Positions 26,481-35,026 are shown, numbered from the stretch's first letter. The stretch is DNA of 64,000 bases from Pararhizobium sp. IMCC3301 (GCF_030758315.1 NZ_CP132336.1:186001-250000); one strand, 5' to 3'. Made by a program: numbers and translations. Notes: generated by a model from the letters alone, not told the origin.

Positions 26481-27075
26481 AGTTTCAGCTTGCCGCAGAT
26501 TCTCAGCATTTAACAGACGGAAAGAGAGGGTCCGCTTTGTCCGCATAGCAGGCCAACACGATATGCGGACACCCCCTAAATTTTTGTGTGCTGGAAACCC
26601 GCTATGACCGGCTTGAATGGTTATATCTTGCACCGCAAGGGCATCGCCGGACACTCTTCACCTGGAATTCCGGCGCAGTGGCAGACGCTCACTGGCTTGC
26701 GCCCTGATTACGCAAAGTATCTGAATTTAAGGTAGTTTTTGGACCACCCTGCGGACCTCAGGTTGGATAAACAGGTAAATTCCAGCTTCTCGCAGCCACT
26801 TGATCCAGACCCATTCAAATTTCGCGATAGCAGATTGCCACAATCGGGTCGGCGGACTTGACCCGAAAGTTAAATTGCCGTTCGATGAACTTGACCTTGG
26901 CGTTCGAAGCGGCATTTATTGTCGCAGCAACCGGGGAGGGCCAGCAGGAGTATATACTCCGTTCCGAGCTGCAGCGATTATCAGGCCGGTTGCACCTTGT
27001 TCCCTGCCTGATCTCATAGTAGTGAGGCGGCATCCATCTTTACAAACCTAATGCAGGTAGCAAAAAGGCTGAAAA
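26481..27075. other. Gene-free stretch upstream of aapJ
   Basis: About 595 bases without a convincing gene. Short frames occur on both strands (for example about 62 codons on the minus strand, 26727-26915) but none shows family features or a ribosome site. The area next to the transposase tail may be eroded insertion-element sequence. The end of it must carry the aapJ promoter. Confidence 0.4.
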
Positions 27076-28107
27076 GTGAAACAGGCACTTCTGTCGCTCG
27101 CTGTGGGCGTGGCAATGACTATATCTGGAACCTTATCTTTCGCTGCTTCTCATGGGTCTTCCACACTTGATGACGTCAAGGCCAAAGGCTTTGTGCAATG
27201 TGGAGTGAGCGAAGGCCTTCCAGGATTCTCAAACCCCAATGATGTGGGCAAGTGGGCAGGTCTGGACGTGGATATATGCCGCGCAATTGCCGCAGCGATC
27301 TTCGGCGATGGCAATTTGGTGAAATTCACTCCGCTGGCCGCAAATGAACGTTTCGCAGCGCTTCAGTCCGGTAAGGTCGATATTCTGTCCCGTAATACGA
27401 CATGGACCATGACACTCGACGCCAGCCTGGGCCTGTCTTTCGTCACCGTGACCTACTATGATGGACAAGGTTTCATGGTTCCCAAGGAAATCGGAGTGTC
27501 TTCGGCTCTTGAATTGTCCGGCGCATCCGTCTGCACCAATTCAAACACAACAACAGAATTGAACGTTTCGGACTATTTCCGTGCCAACAACATGGAGCTG
27601 GAGATCATTGCGTTTGACAAGGCTGATGACGTTGTCGCCGCCTATGATTCCGGCCGCTGCCAGGTTTATACCAGCGATGCCTCGGGCCTCTATGCACAGC
27701 GCCTGAAGCTTGATAATCCGGATGACCACATTGTTCTCCCGGAAATCATTTCCAAGGAGCCCCTCGGCCCGGTCGTCCGGGAAGGCGACAATGCCTGGTT
27801 CAACCTCAGCAAATGGGTTATCTTTGCATTGGTCAATGCAGAAGAATTGGGTGTTACAAGCGAAAACATCGATGACTTGATGGGGTCGGATAACCCTGCA
27901 ATTGCCCGAATCCTTGGGACAGCTGGTGGGTTCGGCGAAATGATTGGTCTTGAAAACGATTTTGCCGTCAAAGCTATCAGGGCGGTTGGCAATTATGGTG
28001 AAATCTTCGAGCGTAATGTGGGCCCGGATACTCCGATTGGTATTGCCCGTGGCATCAATGCATTGTGGTCCGATGGTGGCCTGATGTACGCTCCGCCTCT
28101 GCGTTGA
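27076..28107 (+). CDS. aapJ: General L-amino acid ABC transporter binding protein (AapJ-like)
   Basis: A 343-residue periplasmic binding protein with a signal peptide (MKQALLSLAVGVAMTISG, cleavage after SFAAS). The solute-binding fold family 3 is clear: VKAKGFVQCGVSEGLPGFS, WAGLDVDICRAIAAA, DILSRNTTWTMTLDASLG and the C-terminal GINALWSDGGLMYAPPLR, as in AapJ/BztA. It captures a broad range of L-amino acids for an inner-membrane permease. The start is GTG. The usual aapQMP permease and ATPase genes do not follow; an acyl-CoA dehydrogenase does. It may serve a transporter encoded elsewhere. Confidence 0.9.
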   Translation: MKQALLSLAVGVAMTISGTLSFAASHGSSTLDDVKAKGFVQCGVSEGLPGFSNPNDVGKWAGLDVDICRAIAAAIFGDGNLVKFTPLAANERFAALQSGKVDILSRNTTWTMTLDASLGLSFVTVTYYDGQGFMVPKEIGVSSALELSGASVCTNSNTTTELNVSDYFRANNMELEIIAFDKADDVVAAYDSGRCQVYTSDASGLYAQRLKLDNPDDHIVLPEIISKEPLGPVVREGDNAWFNLSKWVIFALVNAEELGVTSENIDDLMGSDNPAIARILGTAGGFGEMIGLENDFAVKAIRAVGNYGEIFERNVGPDTPIGIARGINALWSDGGLMYAPPLR

Positions 28108-28179
28108 ACGGAATGGATATTCCGGCAGGCGACCGTAGTCCCGCTGCAACTCCGGTGCCACTCGACCAGTGAGGTTCAC

Positions 28180-29820
28180 ATGGTAGATTGCAATCCGGGT
28201 TCGGATCTTGGAACCCATGACGTTTACAACCAGCCGCCCGGTCGCGGCGATCGCAACCTTTGGCAGGACGACGAACCCCTGCGCGAAGTTGCAGCGCAGG
28301 CAAATGCGCAGCACAAGGTGCTCGACCTTTATGGCGGTGCGCTTGGCCAGGCCAAAATGCGAGACGCTGCGCGCGATGCCAACCGGTACGCTCCTGAATT
28401 GCACCTGTTCGACAGCGGCGGACGGCGCCTTGATGAAGTTCGATTTCACCCTGCCTACCATCAGTTCATGGAAATCTCGGCTGCAGCAGGCTATTCCGCA
28501 GTCGCCTGGGAAGGCGGCCCCGGTGCCCATGCGACCCATGCCGCAATGGTGTATCTTGCCAGCCAGGTGGAGCCGGGACATTGTTGCCCGCTGACGATGA
28601 GCTATGCGTCCATTCCGGTGATTTCCACAGCGGATCAGCTTTCAGACGATTGGCGTTCGAAACTTCTGGCACGGCAGTACGATCCCTCTATCCGGCCTGT
28701 CGCCGAAAAACAGGCCGTGACCCTTGGCATGGCCATGACCGAGAAACAGGGCGGGTCCGATGTTCGGACCAACACAACCCGCGCCGAGCCCGATGGCGAA
28801 GTCTGGCGGCTGACAGGACACAAATGGTTCTGTTCCGCGCCGATGTCCGACGGGTTTCTGACGCTGGCAAAGATTTCCGGGAGACTGACCTGTTTTCTGG
28901 TGCCGCGCTGGCTGCAGGGGGAGCGCAACCGCATCCGTATCCTGAGGCTGAAGGACAAACTCGGCAACCGCTCGAACGCTTCCGCCGAGATTGAATATGA
29001 TCGCGCGCTTGCCTATCAGATCGGTGACCCGGGGCAGGGCGTGCGCACAATCCTGGAAATGGTTCATCACACCCGGCTTGATACATCAATCGCGCCGGCA
29101 GGGCTGATGCGGGCGGCCCTGTCTGAAGCGCATCATTGGACCCAGCATCGCACCGCATTCCAGAAACGCCTGATTGACCAGCCACTTATGCGCACGGTTC
29201 TGGCAGATTTGACACTTGACTGGGAAGGCACATTGGCGCTCGCAATGCATGTCGCCAGCGCCTTTGACGGAACCACTGAACAGGACCGCGCCTTTGCCAG
29301 AATAGGGGTCGCGCTGTCAAAGTTCATGGCCAACAAGCTCTGCCCGATTGTTATCTGCGAAGCGATGGAGGTTCTGGGCGGCATGGGTTATGTCGAGGAC
29401 ACACCGCTTCCGATGCTGTACCGCGAAGCCCCGCTCAACGGCATATGGGAAGGCTCGGGCAACGTCATCTGCCTGGATGCGCTCAGAACTCTGGAGAAAG
29501 AACCACTTGCTGTAGAAGTTCTGGCAACAGAACTGGATGCGGCCACGGGGCTGAGCAGACGCTACGATTCAGCACTGAAGCAACATCGTGCGCGCTGGCC
29601 TTCCATTCCGCCGGAGGTTGAAGCCCGCTGGTTCGTGGAGCGGACGGCGCTCCTTCTGACTGCGTCAATCCTGATCCGTCACGCGCCAGATGCCATCGCC
29701 GGCGGCTTCGTCGCAACCCGCGTTTCGGCCGACAGGGGGCGCATTCCCGGCACCGTCGCCAATTTGGATGTCGACAGTATTTTGTCGCGAATGGCCCCGG
29801 CTGGTCAGGGTGGAGACTAA
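28180..29820 (+). CDS. aidB: AidB-like acyl-CoA dehydrogenase
   Basis: A 546-residue flavoenzyme of the acyl-CoA dehydrogenase superfamily, AidB branch. The opening YNQPPGRGDRNLWQDD, the FAD-site motif AMTEKQGGSDVRTNTT and the EAPLNGIWEGSGNVICLD segment match AidB proteins, which in E. coli belong to the response to alkylating agents and bind DNA with a C-terminal domain. Its enzyme substrate is not settled. It lies 72 nt after aapJ and overlaps the convergent sseA by 4 nt. Confidence 0.88.
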   Translation: MVDCNPGSDLGTHDVYNQPPGRGDRNLWQDDEPLREVAAQANAQHKVLDLYGGALGQAKMRDAARDANRYAPELHLFDSGGRRLDEVRFHPAYHQFMEISAAAGYSAVAWEGGPGAHATHAAMVYLASQVEPGHCCPLTMSYASIPVISTADQLSDDWRSKLLARQYDPSIRPVAEKQAVTLGMAMTEKQGGSDVRTNTTRAEPDGEVWRLTGHKWFCSAPMSDGFLTLAKISGRLTCFLVPRWLQGERNRIRILRLKDKLGNRSNASAEIEYDRALAYQIGDPGQGVRTILEMVHHTRLDTSIAPAGLMRAALSEAHHWTQHRTAFQKRLIDQPLMRTVLADLTLDWEGTLALAMHVASAFDGTTEQDRAFARIGVALSKFMANKLCPIVICEAMEVLGGMGYVEDTPLPMLYREAPLNGIWEGSGNVICLDALRTLEKEPLAVEVLATELDAATGLSRRYDSALKQHRARWPSIPPEVEARWFVERTALLLTASILIRHAPDAIAGGFVATRVSADRGRIPGTVANLDVDSILSRMAPAGQGGD

Positions 29821-30665
29821 CTGATGATTTTCCCGGCGGTTTCCGGGCGCCAGCCCCATTCCGCCCAGGACCCGTCATAGAGTTTGTTGTTGCTGTGGCC
29901 CAACTCGCTCAATCCCAGGGACAGGATGGCGGCGGTGACGCCGGAACCGCAGGTGGTAATGACCGGTTGTGTCAGATCAATCCCAGCTTCTTCAAACGCC
30001 CGTTGCAATTCGGTGTCTGACTTGAAAATGCCATCCTCCGTGAGCAGCTTTTGGAACGGCAGATTTTTTGCCCCCGGCATGCGACCGCTTTTGACGCCCG
30101 CTCGCGGTTCCGGCGCAAGTCCTTTGAAGCGCTCGGCGCTGCGGGCATCCAACACCTGATGATCCTGGTGTTCCGCCACCCGCATAACTTCCTGCCAGTC
30201 GGCGATCATGCTGTCATCCAGAGTGGCTCGATAATTTGCGATTAGTGCTTCGACAGCACCTTTTTGCAGAGGGCCAGCAACACTCTTCCAAGCGGGCAGG
30301 CCGCCATCCAGAACAAACACTTTTTCATGACCAAAGGCGCGGAACATCCACCATATGCGCGCCGCGGACATCAGCCCGGCACCATCATAAATCACCACAG
30401 TGTCGGGATTGGAAATACCCAGCGAAGCCGCCGCCTCTGCAAAAACCTCTGCAGCCGGCATCATATGCGGCAGATCACTGGTCTGATCTGAATTTGCATC
30501 CACATCAAAGAACACCGCACCTGGAATGTGGCCGGCAGTATATTCTGCAATCGCGTCCCGGTTCTGCTGCGGCAGATACCACGAGCCGTCAATGATCTTT
30601 AAATCAGCATCAGCCAGATGATCGCGCAGCCACTTGGCGGAAACCAGATTTTTCGATTTGCGCAT
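29817..30665 (-). CDS. sseA: 3-mercaptopyruvate sulfurtransferase
   Basis: A 282-residue protein with two rhodanese domains. The active-site loop in the second domain is CGSGVTAAI, the MST signature, rather than the CRxGx(R/T) of thiosulfate sulfurtransferase. It moves sulfur from 3-mercaptopyruvate, a cysteine breakdown product, to thiol acceptors or cyanide. The ATG shares its last base with the alaX stop (TGATG junction), so it is translated right after alaX. It is third in the cysK-alaX-sseA operon. Confidence 0.93.
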   Translation of the reverse strand: MRKSKNLVSAKWLRDHLADADLKIIDGSWYLPQQNRDAIAEYTAGHIPGAVFFDVDANSDQTSDLPHMMPAAEVFAEAAASLGISNPDTVVIYDGAGLMSAARIWWMFRAFGHEKVFVLDGGLPAWKSVAGPLQKGAVEALIANYRATLDDSMIADWQEVMRVAEHQDHQVLDARSAERFKGLAPEPRAGVKSGRMPGAKNLPFQKLLTEDGIFKSDTELQRAFEEAGIDLTQPVITTCGSGVTAAILSLGLSELGHSNNKLYDGSWAEWGWRPETAGKIIS

Positions 30666-31402
30666 CAGACCGCTCCTTCCGCCAACCGCACGCGAATGCG
30701 TCGGTTCTGTTTGCCCTTGTTCTCAATCTTGTAAACCTCAAGAGCTCCGATCTCACCGGTCGCGCGCACATGGGTTCCGCCACAGGGCTGCAGATCAATC
30801 TCGTCATTTTCGCCAATCGAAACCAAACGCACTTTGCCGCTGCCCATTGGCGGTTTGACCGACATGGTGCGGATCAGTTCCGGCTGTGCTTCAAGCTCTG
30901 CATCGTCGATCCAGCGCTGGGACACCGGATGGTTCTCTGCCACAAGCGTGTTCAGCCGCAGCGTCAGAGCTTCCCGGTCCATACTTTCCGGCATGTCAAA
31001 ATCCAGACGGCTTTCTGTGGTGCCGATCTGGCCTCCAGTCACCGGAAACGGTACCGATGCACACAACAAATGCAGTGCTGTGTGCATCCGCATCAGCCGA
31101 TGGCGGCGGTCCCAATCCAGTTCGGCGGTCACGCTCTCGCCGATTTCCGGCAGGTTGTCCGGCGAGGCGGGAACCAGAATCAATTCTTCTTTGTTTTGCC
31201 CGCAAACGGTGGTGGCAATCTCGATAACGCTGCCGTTAGCCCGCTGTAGCTTGCCCGTGTCGCCTGGCTGACCGCCGCTGGTTCCGTAAAATATGGTTTG
31301 GTCGAGAATAATCCCGCCGCGATCATTTATTTCAACAACCTTCGCGGCTGTTTCCGTCAAATAGGCATCTTCGAGAAAAAGTTTCCTGAACACGCGGCTC
31401 AT
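30665..31402 (-). CDS. Alanyl-tRNA editing protein AlaX
   Basis: A 245-residue trans-editing protein related to the editing domain of alanyl-tRNA synthetase. It removes Ser (and Gly) wrongly attached to tRNA-Ala. Zinc/catalytic motifs are MHTALHLLC (His-x3-His) and QPCGGTHVRATGEIG (Cys-x3-His), with an N-terminal beta-barrel (GTSGGQPGDTG). The start overlaps the cysK stop by 4 nt. Its position between cysteine synthase and mercaptopyruvate sulfurtransferase suggests that serine-related mischarging is handled together with cysteine metabolism. Confidence 0.92.
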   Translation of the reverse strand: MSRVFRKLFLEDAYLTETAAKVVEINDRGGIILDQTIFYGTSGGQPGDTGKLQRANGSVIEIATTVCGQNKEELILVPASPDNLPEIGESVTAELDWDRRHRLMRMHTALHLLCASVPFPVTGGQIGTTESRLDFDMPESMDREALTLRLNTLVAENHPVSQRWIDDAELEAQPELIRTMSVKPPMGSGKVRLVSIGENDEIDLQPCGGTHVRATGEIGALEVYKIENKGKQNRRIRVRLAEGAV

Positions 31403-32436
31403 GCAGGTACATCTTCGAACGGGATTTCCAGTGTGGTCCGCTTTTCCAGCCAGCCTGGAACCGGCAGATCCTTGGAGCGCAGAAACTCCGGATTGAACAG
31501 TTTCGACTGATAGCGGTTTCCATAATCGCACAACACAGTCACGATTGTATGGCCAGGACCCAGTTCCCTGGCCATGCGCACTGCGCCTTCGATATTGATG
31601 CCGGAAGAACCGCCCAGAACCAGCCCTTCATGCTCGACCAGATAGAACACATGATCAAGCGCATCCGTGTCGGAAATCTGATATGCCACATCAATTGGAG
31701 CACCTACCAGATTGGCGGTCTCGCGGCCCTGACCGATCCCCTCGGTGATGGAGGAACCGCTCGCTCCGAATTCGCCGCTGGTGTAATATTTGAACAGCGC
31801 CGACCCGAACGGATCAGCCAGGCCGATCCTCACTGCAGGGTTTTTTGCCTTCAGCGCCATGCCCACTCCGGCAAGAGTTCCGCCCGAGCCAACCGAGCAT
31901 ATAAAGCCATCCACCTTGCCATTGGTCTGTTGCCAGATTTCCGGTCCGGTGGTTTCGATATGCGCCTGCCTGTTGGCAACATTGTCGAACTGATTGGCCC
32001 ACACCGCCCCCTTGGGATCCGATGCGGCAATCTGATCGGCCAGGCGGCCGGATACTTTGACATAATTGTTCGGATTCTTGTACGGCACAGCCGGCACCTG
32101 AATAAGCTCGGCACCCATCAGCCGCAGCATATCCTTTTTTTCTTCCGACTGGGTTTCAGGGATAACGATCACAGATCTGAAGCCCATCGCATTGGCAACC
32201 ATGGAAACGCCGATTCCGGTATTGCCGGCCGTTCCCTCGACCACTGTGCCTCCGGGTTTCAGCGCACCGCTTGCTACCGCGTCGCGAATTATATAAAGCG
32301 CAGCCCTGTCCTTGACTGATTGACCCGGATTGAGGAATTCTGCTTTTCCCAGAATCTCGCATCCGGTTGCATCTGATACTTTGTTAAGTCGGATAAGTGG
32401 CGTATTACCAATGGCTTCTAGGACGGTTTTATACAC
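31399..32436 (-). CDS. cysK: Cysteine synthase (O-acetylserine sulfhydrylase)
   Basis: A 345-residue PLP enzyme that makes cysteine from O-acetylserine and sulfide. It shows AIGNTPLIRL, the PLP lysine in NPGQSVKDRAAL, EGTAGNTGIG and the phosphate-binding VGSGGTLAG. The best start is GTG 32436 (VYKTVLEAIG), which matches the usual N terminus; the frame goes on for 77 codons upstream, including an ATG at 32535, without a family match. The ribosome site is only moderate. It heads the operon with alaX and sseA, coupled by an ATGA overlap. Confidence 0.9.
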   Translation of the reverse strand: MYKTVLEAIGNTPLIRLNKVSDATGCEILGKAEFLNPGQSVKDRAALYIIRDAVASGALKPGGTVVEGTAGNTGIGVSMVANAMGFRSVIVIPETQSEEKKDMLRLMGAELIQVPAVPYKNPNNYVKVSGRLADQIAASDPKGAVWANQFDNVANRQAHIETTGPEIWQQTNGKVDGFICSVGSGGTLAGVGMALKAKNPAVRIGLADPFGSALFKYYTSGEFGASGSSITEGIGQGRETANLVGAPIDVAYQISDTDALDHVFYLVEHEGLVLGGSSGINIEGAVRMARELGPGHTIVTVLCDYGNRYQSKLFNPEFLRSKDLPVPGWLEKRTTLEIPFEDVPA

Positions 32437-32546
32437 AGGATAAATTCTTCTTTTATGGCAGGAGGTATGTATATCGCGCTTTTGCCGGATTGGAACAATG
32501 CTGAGTTCAGGAAGGCTATTCCGTTTTTTGTGCATTCCTTGGAATA

Positions 32547-32575
32547 TAAATAGCCTAGCACAGTGTGACAGGCAA
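32547..32575 (-). promoter_or_regulatory. Possible sigma-70 promoter for cysK
   Basis: On the minus strand TTGCCT is followed after 17 nt by TATTTA, giving a leader of about 105 nt before the cysK GTG. The fit to the housekeeping consensus is fair. No regulator site was identified. Confidence 0.35.
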
Positions 32576-32674
32576 ACAGCAGCTTTCCCGATCAGTGACC
32601 ATATTTCTGCATTGGCAGGATTGACTTCCGTTTTCCATAGGTAGAGGGCTGAAAAACACTTTTCCAACTCCCGG

Positions 32675-32703
32675 TGATCCAGCGCACCGAAGACAACGTA
32701 ACA
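32675..32703 (+). promoter_or_regulatory. ECF11/RpoE-type promoter for chrR-SDR
   Basis: TGATCC at 32675-32680, then 16 nt, then CGTAA at 32697-32701. This is the promoter type used by the RpoE sigma factors that pair with ChrR (singlet-oxygen response). The same elements with the same spacing precede the photolyase operon on the other strand. Transcription would start about 70 nt before chrR. Confidence 0.7.
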
Positions 32704-32721
32704 TTAGAAAAATACAAGTAT

Positions 32722-32790
32722 ATGGTTGCTATGCCGGCAGACAATTCAGGTTTGCCTGATACAGCCTTAGGATTGGTTGAACATGCTTGA
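32722..32790 (+). other. Possible 22-codon leader ORF overlapping the chrR start
   Basis: A small frame with ATG at 32722 and TGA at 32788-32790 lies between the promoter and chrR and overlaps the chrR start codon. This is where the partner sigma gene would normally end and couple to chrR. It could be a coupling leader, a relic of a deleted sigma gene, or chance. No clear ribosome site is seen. Confidence 0.2.
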
Positions 32791-33427
32791 ACAGGCCGAT
32801 GCCATTGACGCTCTGGTGGCGGAGTTTGTTTCAGGAACGTTGCCGACGCCGCTACAGGTGTTGTTGGCGTCCCATCTTGAAATGAACGCATCAAACCGCG
32901 GTTGGGTTGCAAATCTGGAAGCTTTAGCCGGAATCGAGCTGTCCGGGATCGACCCGGAGCCGCTTGCAGACCGCAATGCCATGCTTGAACGTATCATGGC
33001 TTCTTCCAGAGAGGGGAGGCCGTTCGTTGAGGCGAGTGAGAAATATCCGACGCCTGACATGCTGCAGCGTTTTATTGGCATGCCGCTTTCTCAGGTTTCC
33101 TGGAAACGAAACCGCTTTGCCGGTATCGATGAGGTCAAACTCGGTGAAATCGATGGCTGCAAGGCGTCGCTTTACCGCTTTCCGGCCGGGAAGGGCGTTC
33201 CGCTTCATACCCATGAAGGTATCGAGATGACGCTCGTGCTGCAGGGTGGCTTCAGTGACGAGACGGGTCATTACGTTAAAGGACAAATTTCGGTGGCAGA
33301 TGGAACCGTCTCTCATCGTCCGGTCGCCGATGACGACGAGGAATGTATCTGCTTTTCAGTCACCGACGCTCCAATCAGGCTAACCGGACCGCTGGGCCGG
33401 TTCATATCGCCGTTCCTGCGGACTTAA
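32783..33427 (+). CDS. chrR: ChrR-type anti-sigma/cupin protein lacking the usual zinc ligands in its sigma-binding domain
   Basis: A 214-residue protein with an N-terminal anti-sigma domain (about 1-85) and a C-terminal cupin (about 95-205). The cupin zinc ligands are intact: His142 and His144 and Glu148 in HTHEGIE, and His178. In the N-terminal domain His31 remains, but the positions of the two zinc cysteines (35 and 38) are Asn, and the N-terminal His near residue 6 is absent. In R. sphaeroides ChrR that zinc is needed to hold RpoE. Either this is a zinc-independent form or it no longer inhibits a sigma factor. AGGA lies 9 nt before the ATG. No sigma gene is adjacent. An SDR follows 19 nt downstream. 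Confidence 0.8.
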   Translation: MLEQADAIDALVAEFVSGTLPTPLQVLLASHLEMNASNRGWVANLEALAGIELSGIDPEPLADRNAMLERIMASSREGRPFVEASEKYPTPDMLQRFIGMPLSQVSWKRNRFAGIDEVKLGEIDGCKASLYRFPAGKGVPLHTHEGIEMTLVLQGGFSDETGHYVKGQISVADGTVSHRPVADDDEECICFSVTDAPIRLTGPLGRFISPFLRT

Positions 33428-33446
33428 ATCGTTGCAGCGAGGCCGC

Positions 33447-34241
33447 ATGCCACCCTATCAGGCTATACCATCTGACGGAATCGCCTGGATAACGGGGGCC
33501 AGCAGCGGTCTTGGCTATCATGTGGCAAAACGGCTCGCTGCTGCCGGCTGGACAGTTGCAGCCACAGCCCGCAGCGCTGATGATTTGGAAACGCTCGCCG
33601 CTGAATGTTCCGCCATGCCCGGACGGGTTGTACCCGCAAGCGGTGACGTCACGGACCAGGCGGCAATGGCAAAGCTTGCTGACAGCCTGATTGCGAACCA
33701 TGGTGGCATAGCTCTGCTGATCCTGAATGCCGGCATTTATCTGCCACTAAGGGCGAACGAATTGAAAGTTGAAGATTTTGACAAGAGTTTTGCGGTCAAT
33801 CTCAATGGAGTGACCAATTGTCTTGTGCCCTGCCTTGACCACATGCGGGCCAGGAAACGGGGCCAGATTGCCATTACGTCCTCGGTCGCCGGATTTGGCG
33901 GATTGCCGACATCTGCTGCCTATGGAGCCACCAAAGCCGGCCTTACAAATATGGCCGAGAGCCTGAAATTCGATCTTGATTTGCTCAACATTCATATCCA
34001 GATCGTGCATCCCGGATTTGTTGACACACCGGCCACCCAGTCCAATCCATTTCCAATGCCGTTTCTCATGGAGGTCGAAGATGCCGCCGATCGGTTTGTG
34101 AGGGGCCTGAAATCCGGACGCTTCGAGATCAGCTTTCCAAAACGATTTACCTATGGCCTGAAATTCTTGAATTTGCTGCCATACCCGCTTTATTTCTGGC
34201 TTCTGAATCGCGCGACAGGTTGGAAGTCCAGATCGACATAA
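33447..34241 (+). CDS. Short-chain dehydrogenase/reductase
   Basis: A 264-residue classical SDR. The cofactor motif TGASSGLG, NAG in LILNAGIY, the catalytic Ser in ITSSVAG and YGATKAG (Tyr-x3-Lys) are all present. A C-terminal hydrophobic patch (NLLPYPLYFWLLN) suggests membrane contact and a lipid or other greasy substrate. GAGG precedes ATG 33447. It is co-transcribed with chrR. In R. sphaeroides an SDR is part of the RpoE-controlled furan-fatty-acid locus, so a role in lipid change under oxidative stress is a reasonable inference. Confidence 0.85.
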   Translation: MPPYQAIPSDGIAWITGASSGLGYHVAKRLAAAGWTVAATARSADDLETLAAECSAMPGRVVPASGDVTDQAAMAKLADSLIANHGGIALLILNAGIYLPLRANELKVEDFDKSFAVNLNGVTNCLVPCLDHMRARKRGQIAITSSVAGFGGLPTSAAYGATKAGLTNMAESLKFDLDLLNIHIQIVHPGFVDTPATQSNPFPMPFLMEVEDAADRFVRGLKSGRFEISFPKRFTYGLKFLNLLPYPLYFWLLNRATGWKSRST

Positions 34242-34307
34242 TTTCACGCTGAAAAAATTGATCGGCACCGTAGCGTCCCGCAATGTCAGCAGCCCTGGAG
34301 ATCTATT

Positions 34308-34628
34308 ATGGCACGACATACCAATCCTGCAGACGCATGGAAACTTGGCTTTGACAGTTGGCGCATGATCAGCGAAGCGCAGTATGTTGTTGCTCTGCGC
34401 CTCGCTGGAATGTCTGGATTGTGGCACATGCAGCCGAACGAAACTGCACGCATGGTCAGCGAAAAGAATGCAGCCTTCACTCAATCCGCGGCAAAAGCAC
34501 TGATCGCTGCATCGTCCGGTGCACGACCAGATCAGATTGCCGCAGCCGCTTTGGCTCCGGTCAGAAAGAAAACCGCCAGCAATGTCAAGCGGTTAACCCG
34601 TGCGGCTCTGCGCAACTCAAAGCTCTAG
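34308..34628 (+). CDS. Small phasin-like protein (often annotated antifreeze protein)
   Basis: A 106-residue, wholly helical, Ala-rich protein with the pattern seen in small alphaproteobacterial phasin-like or so-called antifreeze proteins (WKLGFDSWRMISEAQ, then ALRLAGMSGLW, then NETARMVSEKNAAF). Such proteins coat polyester granules or act in stress; the antifreeze label is historical. GGAG precedes the ATG. The genome makes PHA (phaC in this window), so granule binding is possible. Confidence 0.65.
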   Translation: MARHTNPADAWKLGFDSWRMISEAQYVVALRLAGMSGLWHMQPNETARMVSEKNAAFTQSAAKALIAASSGARPDQIAAAALAPVRKKTASNVKRLTRAALRNSKL

Positions 34629-34648
34629 ACAGCGAAAATATCAGTCAA

Positions 34649-34900
34649 TCAGCTTCTCTTGGCTATCATACCCCAGATGGCCAGCACGATGATTGCACCC
34701 ACCACGGCACCAATCAGGCCAGCGCTCTCTTCCGGGCCGTACCATCCTAGCCACTGACCCAGATAAGAGGCTAAGAAAGCGCCCACGATACCCAGAATGG
34801 TGGTTAGTATAAATCCGGAAGGCTCATTTTTTCCCGGCATGATGAATTTCGCTATAACCCCGGCAACGAAGCCGATGATGATCGTCCAGATAATTCCCAC
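34649..34900 (-). CDS. GlsB/YeaQ/YmgE family stress membrane protein
   Basis: An 83-residue integral membrane protein with three hydrophobic segments: WTIIIGFVAGVIAKFIM, a glycine-rich middle span and GAVVGAIIVLAIWGMIAKR. The pattern, including PG between the first two spans, is that of the transglycosylase-associated (GlsB/YeaQ/YmgE) family, induced by stress in many bacteria. Function is unknown. It sits next to YciE-type ferritin-like protein on the same strand. Confidence 0.9.
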   Translation of the reverse strand: MGIIWTIIIGFVAGVIAKFIMPGKNEPSGFILTTILGIVGAFLASYLGQWLGWYGPEESAGLIGAVVGAIIVLAIWGMIAKRS

Positions 34901-35026
34901 GTGATAATTCCTTTTCTGCGCTACTTGGTACAGTAGGCCCGGAACGCCAGGAAGGCAGACTTGGTCTCAACCTTCTGTATCACCGGCGCTCCGAGTCACT
35001 TTTTTCGACCCGTTCTGCAATGCAGT

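Noticed and set aside
25322-27075. Integrase-type genomic island with att sites at tRNA-Arg
   Set aside because: No integrase and no repeated tRNA 3' end were found in the following 1.7 kb.
27541-28581. 346-codon minus-strand frame
   Set aside because: Antisense to aapJ and aidB; no family features.
32437-32667. N-terminal extension of cysteine synthase to 32667
   Set aside because: The extra 77 residues have no similarity to CysK and would cross the likely promoter.
34901-35026. EcfG promoter before the GlsB-like gene
   Set aside because: GGAAC occurs only on the wrong strand there; no matching -10 element was found.
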